The notes below the pieces were generated by a model that worked only from the letters and a program-made list of their open reading frames with translations, made no database searches and was not told the origin of the DNA. From Methylotenera sp. (GTDB taxonomy: Bacteria; Pseudomonadota; Gammaproteobacteria; Burkholderiales; Methylophilaceae), in NCBI GenBank assembly GCA_027487055.1, contig JAIYEJ010000066.1, positions 1-5,497 of the forward strand: DNA of 5,497 nucleotides, read 5' to 3'. The position numbers and the translations under genes are program-made. Shown one piece after another: positions 5,078 through 5,497 of this stretch (positions are counted from its first letter, which is position 1; the number at the start of each line of letters is the position of its first letter).

Positions 5078-5497
5078 ATGATCATACTAGCTGGTGATGT
5101 TGGTGGCACAAAAACTGAGTTAGCCATTTTTGATTCGGCAGAACCGAATGTGGCAAAGTTTGAAATGCGCTTTTTAAACAGAGAGCAACAAAACTTTGAA
5201 GCGATGTTAAAGCATTTTGTTCAGCTTTCTAACCACACTGTTGAGCAGGTATGCTTGGCTGTGGCTGGCACCATTATTAATGGGCGCTGTGCCATGCCCA
5301 ACATCGATTGGGTGTTAGATGAGCAAGTAATAAAGACAATATTAACTGTAAATAATGTTAATCTAATCAATGATCTAGAAGCGACAGCCTACGGCGTGCT
5401 GGTGTTGCCAGCAGATAAATTGATTGTGATTAATGATGGCGTTGCAAACCCTTCAGGTAACTTAGCGTTAATTGCTGCAGGAACTGGCTTAGGCGAA
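5078..5497 (+). CDS. glk: Glucokinase, N-terminal 140 residues (3' partial)
   Basis: A cytosolic enzyme that phosphorylates glucose with ATP to glucose 6-phosphate, feeding glycolysis or the Entner-Doudoroff and pentose-phosphate routes. The frame is open from the ATG at 5078 to the window edge, 140 codons of an expected 320 or so. Visible landmarks are the phosphate-1 loop LAGDVGGTKT (residues 4-13), LAVAG (60-64), the sugar-binding and catalytic region LINDLEATAYG (96-106) with Asp99 as the likely catalytic base, and the glycine-rich AAGTGLGE (133-140) at the cut end. No Cys-rich ROK zinc motif is visible in this part, and the sequence looks like the Glk family rather than ROK. The start follows GAAAGA with 6-base spacing, and the GDVGGT motif sits where N-terminal glucokinase motifs are expected. 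It appears to begin its own transcription unit; downstream partners lie outside the window. Confidence 0.92.
   Translation, partial: MIILAGDVGGTKTELAIFDSAEPNVAKFEMRFLNREQQNFEAMLKHFVQLSNHTVEQVCLAVAGTIINGRCAMPNIDWVLDEQVIKTILTVNNVNLINDLEATAYGVLVLPADKLIVINDGVANPSGNLALIAAGTGLGE

Overview
The window looks like an accessory or low-coding-density stretch of a low-GC, probably marine gammaproteobacterial chromosome. This rests on overall AT-richness, the gene content (a Sia-type partner-switching module and a proteobacterial-type glucokinase) and Shine-Dalgarno starts. The genus is not resolved. Only about half of the window is convincingly coding.

Layout, left to right. (1) Positions 1-96 hold the last 31 codons of an unidentified plus-strand gene, followed by a strong intrinsic terminator at 111-143. 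(2) Positions 144-856 contain no intact gene; one frame at 445-642 reads like a decayed small ORF with two internal stops. (3) Positions 902-3161, on the minus strand, carry a compact three-gene operon transcribed from 3161 towards 902: a CBS-domain plus SpoIIE/PP2C phosphatase (SiaA-like), a GHKL/HATPase-type kinase (SiaB-like) and a DUF1987 partner-switch protein (SiaC-like). A 15-bp hairpin follows the last stop. (4) Positions 3162-5077 are about 1.9 kb with no recognisable conserved gene. This stretch contains a T18 tract with an 11-bp AT-rich tandem repeat, a Fur-box-like element ahead of a possible 73-residue Cys/His-rich small protein, and an orphan intrinsic terminator that could end an unannotated small RNA. 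(5) Positions 5078-5497, plus strand, hold the first 140 residues of a glucokinase, cut by the window edge.

How the genes work together. In Pseudomonas aeruginosa, SiaB phosphorylates SiaC, SiaA dephosphorylates it, and unphosphorylated SiaC activates the diguanylate cyclase SiaD, which controls aggregation and biofilm. Here the A-B-C order is kept, but no siaD lies beside it. The SiaA equivalent lacks the membrane/HAMP sensor and instead carries an N-terminal CBS pair, which suggests a cytosolic (perhaps nucleotide) input and a target encoded elsewhere. The glucokinase appears to be an independent plus-strand unit, insulated by the terminator at 4876-4904.
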